Source: Sclerodactyla briareus (taxonomy: Eukaryota; Echinodermata; Holothuroidea; Dendrochirotida; Sclerodactylidae). From it: 64,000 nucleotides of DNA. The stretch covers positions 176,430 through 240,429 of the forward strand of contig JAODTK010005747.1 in the NCBI GenBank assembly GCA_026419785.1. Reading direction: 5' to 3'. The notes under the pieces were generated by a model. The model worked only from the letters and a program-made list of their open reading frames with translations. It made no database searches and was not told where the DNA came from. The position numbers and the translations under genes are program-made. This document shows, piece after piece, positions 59,745-64,000 of the stretch (the first letter of the stretch is position 1; each line of letters opens with the position of its first letter).

Positions 59745-59960
59745 GATGTGAGTGGTTGGCAAAAATTGTGGTAGAGTCGGCCTTCCACCAGAGACCAGGG
59801 TTCGATTCCCGGTCGGGTCATGCTGAAGACTTTAAAAATGGTAACATGTTGCCTCCGCGCTGAACGCTCAGCACAAGGGATTGGAGCAGGGACAGACGAG
59901 GGGTAGGCAATTTACAAGGTGCAGGCTGCTGAGTTCTACATGTACACCCCATCATAAGGT
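59745..59960 (+). mobile_element. tRNA-derived SINE, head and middle part
   Basis: A B box GGTTCGATTCC at 59799-59809 sits in a tRNA-like context (GTAGAGTCGGCC upstream, CGGTCGGGTCA downstream). The following text (TTTAAAAATGGTAACATGTT, GGGGTAGGCAATTTAC) aligns with the complement of the 6.7-7.1 kb SINE. The A box is damaged. The 3-prime part is missing or replaced. Confidence 0.7.
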
Positions 59961-59986
59961 ACCCCAAAGGAGTATTAATCATTCCC

Positions 59987-60205
59987 TTTTTTTTTTTTTT
60001 TTTACGCAGCATTTGCCGGACAAAGGACCCTACCTATACGAGGCCCGGCAATGGGGCGGACTTGGATATATCACACGAATTGTCAGCGGCGCGAAACCTT
60101 AACCAGGTAAACGGAAAAAAAAAACACACAACAACAAGGCGATGCCTCTTTTGTGGTAACTTAATGTGAAGGAGGCGGTACTGCAAGAGACGGCAGCTAA
60201 ACTTG
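59987..60205 (-). mobile_element. SINE 3-prime part, inverted, with poly(A)
   Basis: A T run (59987-60003 on +) followed by TTGCCGGACAAAGGACCCTA and GTCAGCGGCGCGAAACCTTA, matching the 6758-6930 segment of the first SINE in the same orientation. It is the tail-side half on the minus strand, lying 27 bp from the plus-strand head half. Confidence 0.75.
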
Positions 60206-61739
60206 GTGAGGGATTCGCAGCTATCAATAGATGGAGATCCAGGTATGCATCTTGCTGGCTTGATGGTCGCTCCTCCGCTCGGCAAGTAGCCATAAACAAA
60301 TAAAAAGAAGCTTGCCATCCACGTTCGCTGCAGCCCAATACCCACCTAGCCGCTTGTCTATCACCGGGGTCCAGGTTCAGCAATGAAAAGGGCCGGAATA
60401 TGCCCCGAGGATCGGGGATAAGATCATCAGATGACAAGATGTTCACCGTTCAAACGAACTGGATGGTGCACCAGAGTGTCTCCAGAGGCAATCAAGGTTC
60501 CTACAAGGGGACTGTGAAGGAAGATACAGACGCGTAAAGTACGGGTACAATGTTTCGCCAGCTTGCTTGGAAACAGAGGGCTAACTGCACGATCAGGTGA
60601 CGTACCGAGGCAGGAGGGTGGAATGGTGAGGAAAGACGGCTGTGCGGGTTCTCATTGGTTGTACTTTTCTTGAAGGGTCTTCACGAGCAAGTGCTCCATT
60701 ACATTTACAAACTTGCCTAGATATGTGGGGGGTGGAGTCCAGCCGCATATTACAGTTGTCCAGTTCCAGGGTTGTGCTACCTTATACTATATCCAGGAAC
60801 ATAGGAGATAAAACTTGAACCTGCATCAGGGTGTATTCATGTAATCACAATTATGTCCATGTCTGTAGCAACTAGCAAAAAAGCTCACAGAAACAAAACT
60901 AGTTCCAAGGGCACGGAATTGCAGAAATAAAAGAATAATTTAGACAGGACTTTTTGATAGGCGTTTGCAAATTATATGACATTTAGTGATTTGATCACAG
61001 CTTCCAGCGGTGCTTTGGTGATGATTACATAACACTGGTTGCATGTTTATTTATAATCTTTTAAGTTCCTAATTACAGCGTTACCATGTTTATAGCCTGT
61101 CAATGATATTGAATGGCGCAATACAAAGACGTGGTAATCAATTCTGAAAAAACTCATAAGGCCAATGTCACTGATCAAGGAGAAAGGCGTCTAATATGAT
61201 GGGATATTTTTGGAATGCTTGGGGAATGTTTGAGAATGAGTTCTGGCATAACAAAGCACCCTGGTATTTGTCCAACACCAAAACGGCAGAGAAATACATA
61301 ATTTCGAAAGACAATTTGTAACCATTTGGGATGCACAAATTCTTCGGTTAACCTATGATCAACTAAACTTTTATTAACCTGACCATAGAACCAAACTCTA
61401 TAGGGCCCAGTCTGGCAATTAGTCTGAAAAATGCGAAAATTCTTGAAATCACAAAAACGTCCATTTGCTCATTTTCTGATAAACAATGCAATTTTACTGA
61501 TGTCATTAGTTTTGGTTGATTAGACCATGTTTTTAGAGCTATCATAGACACCCATTAACATCATTCATTTGATAAGCGCCGAATGTATGGCAAAAACTAT
61601 GGAAAATTCAAATGGCTCCATATTGTCGGCATCTTTGAAATGGCGACTTTCCCCCACTCAGATTTTACTGATTTTCATATGTGTTAACATTGAATTCCGG
61701 TAGAAACACGCTTGATTTCATTTGTTGCAATTAGTGGTA
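60206..61739. other. No gene seen
   Basis: Mixed DNA. 60206-60660 is richer in G/C and may hold more mobile-element text, but no family was recognised. Confidence 0.35.
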
Positions 61740-62080
61740 TGTCTATCACCATATCCCCTGGCCTAATCCTATTTTGAAGGACTTGTAAAGGTTTCAGTAA
61801 GGAGGCGGAGGTCATGCCGTAGATTTCTACACCGTAGGAGATCCTTGACATTATAAGGTAGGGTAATAGCTGTAAATAGCGACAACGAGTGATAGCCCCC
61901 TCTATTTGAGAACGGCTTCTTACAGATCGTCTGCCTCTAGCAGGCTACTATAAATGGGGGGATTGGTCTTTTTGAAGTTTCTATAATTATTTAGTGCCCT
62001 ACCATAAGCATACAGGGATCTATGCAGCATGTTTTCAGTGAGCTGTGCATACAATTGTATTGCATCCAACATTTTGTTAG
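61740..62080 (-). mobile_element. Non-LTR retrotransposon fragment (post-RT region)
   Basis: The minus strand shows LLPYLIMSRISYGVEIYGMT followed by SASLLKPLQVLQNRI, the pattern L-x-x-x-x-hydrophobic-x-Y-G-hydrophobic-x-x-W/Y-G...L-x-x-L-Q-x-x-x-x-R found after the reverse transcriptase in CR1/jockey-like ORF2 proteins. In another frame lies LLEADDL and a helical segment LYAQLTENMLHRSLYAYGRA. It is broken by stops. Confidence 0.55.
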
Positions 62081-63580
62081 CTCATGTTCTTCTGGCCAAA
62101 GTTTACAAAACTACATAACTTTTAGGAGATAGCACATCCTCCCGGAGGACCTTATATAGTAAGAGTATGGTACAAACAAAACCTACATTCGCGTGTACCT
62201 ATCTCCGCGGGTTCACACAACTATTCAACATTGTTCATCCCCAGACAATCAAAACAGCCACAACTTCATGAAGGTAGCCACAAGCTTCACTCACCATCAC
62301 GGTGAAAATGAACAATACTTCGAGCAGCTTACTATGATTTTATCAAATGTTGAAACACTCTGTGTCTGGACATTTTCGGCAAAATAAACGAAACACTAAT
62401 ACTTTGTGTACAAAGTCAATGCAATTCACCGTTAGCAAAATATCAAATCCTGTCGTCACGCAGCTTCAGACACTGACTGTCCACAAAATGTACCGGATGC
62501 CTTCACACACTCCTTGTTTACATGCCTGGCCCAATGGATTCGCATACAGTCATGAATAGCGTTGCGTGTATTTTGCAAAAACCGACCGTACATACTATTT
62601 TCTGTCCATTGAGTACTGTACGCCGTGACAAAGCACGCGATGTTAGGAACGTTATCGCGAACTCCGTCATATGGATTGACAAGATTGATCGTTCCTTTTG
62701 CTCACACAGTGAGGCAGAACTATGTTTATGTTCAGACTGATTAGTAGTTAAATACTAGAGTTTTACAAATTCTGTCAAATGAAGTCTGAATAGTATCAAA
62801 ATCTTTCGATGGGAAGGAGTGAATGTGCTTAGCATCGCGAAGTTTGGTTACTACTTCCATCATAGGCCTACTCAACATTTCGTATGTTGTCCCCCGATAT
62901 TTTTTTTACATCTGATTTGACAAATCGACTAAATGTGCGATTTTTCTGCTAAGAACAATCCATTTTATTGCTTAACTTCCTATTTGGGTCTTCCATAGAT
63001 TGCCTACTTTGCCCCTGAGCTAGACCACAATGCAATTGCGAGAGGCTATTTGGGAAAGACTAAATTCTCGGGTAAACGTCCCAAATTTCGCCTTTAAGGC
63101 ATTAAACCAATCCTGAAAGTGCAAATTGTGATACTTGCACCTAATTTCCTGGTATCAAGTCCCACTGTCCTGTCTAACCATTGAAATAGAAAATATATCA
63201 GTCAACTTAAGGTCAGTGTACAAACCGGGTGTCCCTGAGGGATTTGGTGTCCCTAATTTAGGCCCCCTCGGGCCAATGCTGGCCCCTAATGTCCCTATTT
63301 CACCTTTATATATTTGTGAAATCCTGAAAGACACTGACATTGAACAAATTATTAAGCTAGTATGTATTATTTACAACTAGGAGTAATTTGAATCCAAATG
63401 TAGGATGATTTCAACTTGTAAAATCACTTCCACAACATGTCTGACTATTGACTTTGTGTGTGTCGGTGCGATGTGCTAGCTGAATGCCCTCTTGACACTG
63501 TGTGTTGTATACTGTGTACGGTACTGTCGACGGCCATTTAGCGAGGTTTGTTAGAATAATAAATAAGGACTTGAAAGGAA
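62081..63580. other. No gene seen
   Basis: AT-rich DNA. 63190-63300 is a compact stretch with GTCCCTGAGGGATTTGGTGT and GGCCCCTCGGGCCAATGC palindromes. No coding family was recognised. Confidence 0.4.
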
Positions 63581-63930
63581 TTATGTCTGAACACAACAGT
63601 TGTGTGGTATGTCATGTGGACGAAGGTTGGCGTGTGTCTTAGCGTTAGGTGAGCCAGAGTGGGTTGAGGGCCGGAGGGTTGGGGTGGAGAGTGGGTGGAG
63701 GAGAGAGGGTGTGTGTGTGGGTGGGGGGTGAGGTCTGAACAGACTGTTTTTGTGGTACTGTCATGTGTGAAGAAGGTTGTGCGTGTGTCTTTACTGTCGT
63801 GCGTAGGGTGAGACAAGAGTGGGTTGAGGGCCGGATGGGTTGGGTGGGAGAGCGAAGATAGGGGGTGGGTGTGTATGTCGTGTGGGGGGGGGGGGTTGAT
63901 TTGTGGGAGAGTGCTGTGTACCAAATGCGG
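63581..63930. repeat. G-rich duplicated unit, about 150-160 bp, two copies
   Basis: GTGTGGTATGTCATGTGGAC...GAGTGGGTTGAGGGCCGGA recurs as TGTGGTACTGTCATGTGTGA...GAGTGGGTTGAGGGCCGGA about 150-160 bp later. Many GGG and GGGG runs follow each copy, ending in a run of about 13 G (63884-63896). The strand has clear G-quadruplex potential. Confidence 0.75.
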
Positions 63931-64000
63931 CAAAAAAAGGGGGCATAAGCTAGCTACTCGGTATAGTTGTGGTGGTATAGGTCATGGCCATGGTGTGATT

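Noticed and set aside
59745-59820. tRNA gene on the plus strand
   Set aside because: The B box is good, but the A box and acceptor stem are broken, and the downstream text matches the SINE family.

Overview
The window is non-coding-rich animal (metazoan) DNA: introns with GT/AG borders, dispersed non-LTR retrotransposon fragments, tRNA-derived SINEs, MITE-like DNA elements and long satellite arrays. There are no bacterial operons, ribosome binding sites or long uninterrupted genes. The mix of CR1/L2-like LINEs, a tRNA-head SINE and a decayed copy of a multicopy gene family that I associate with marine invertebrate genomes suggests a marine invertebrate. I cannot place it more finely.

The main gene is on the minus strand and runs from about 35.6 kb down to at least 3.4 kb. 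It is split into small exons (42 to 177 bp) separated by introns of up to several kb. Read in order, the exons resemble TDRD12, the piRNA-pathway protein with a Tudor domain followed by a degenerate DEAD-like helicase domain. The exons give the start of the Tudor domain (35.5 kb), the Tudor barrel (32.8 kb), the extended Tudor fold (30.0, 27.8, 25.6 and 22.2 kb), a serine-rich linker (21.9 kb), the helicase Q/motif I region (18.6 kb), motif Ia (17.6 kb), motifs Ib and II (15.3 and 14.4 kb), and motif III/IV regions (12.3, about 5.1 and 3.4 kb). The first exon and the C-terminal exons were not found. Several exon junctions do not keep frame, and the 32.8 kb exon needs a frameshift at a run of seven C, so the locus is either a draft-quality assembly of a working gene or a decaying copy.

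The introns and flanks are mostly repeats. A decayed CR1/L2-like LINE lies at 8.8 to 11.5 kb, and further LINE 3-prime fragments are at 19.7, 54.5 and 61.8 kb. Minisatellites are at 13.0 and 21.5 kb. Satellite family R1 (units of about 300 bp) occurs at 8.1, 11.8, 15.4 to 17.1, 41.5 and 47.2 to 48.75 kb. Satellite family R2 (units of about 0.8 to 0.9 kb) occurs at 45.3 to 46.8 and 48.75 to 50.9 kb. Both families are unusually rich in AGGTCA half-sites, including perfect DR1 and DR4 nuclear-receptor-type motifs. Short DNA elements include a hAT-like element with an intact 8-bp target duplication (36.3 to 37.7 kb), a TA-flanked MITE (31.7 kb), a TTAA-flanked MITE (42.0 kb) and a long-TIR MITE (42.3 kb).

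At 56.6 to 59.7 kb (+) lies a heavily frameshifted copy of an uncharacterised multicopy gene whose last third looks like a PIN/XPG-type nuclease fold. It is followed by two SINE pieces in opposite orientation. The first 2.6 kb is a distinct GC-rich block that I could not classify. No rRNA gene, functional tRNA gene or CRISPR array was seen.
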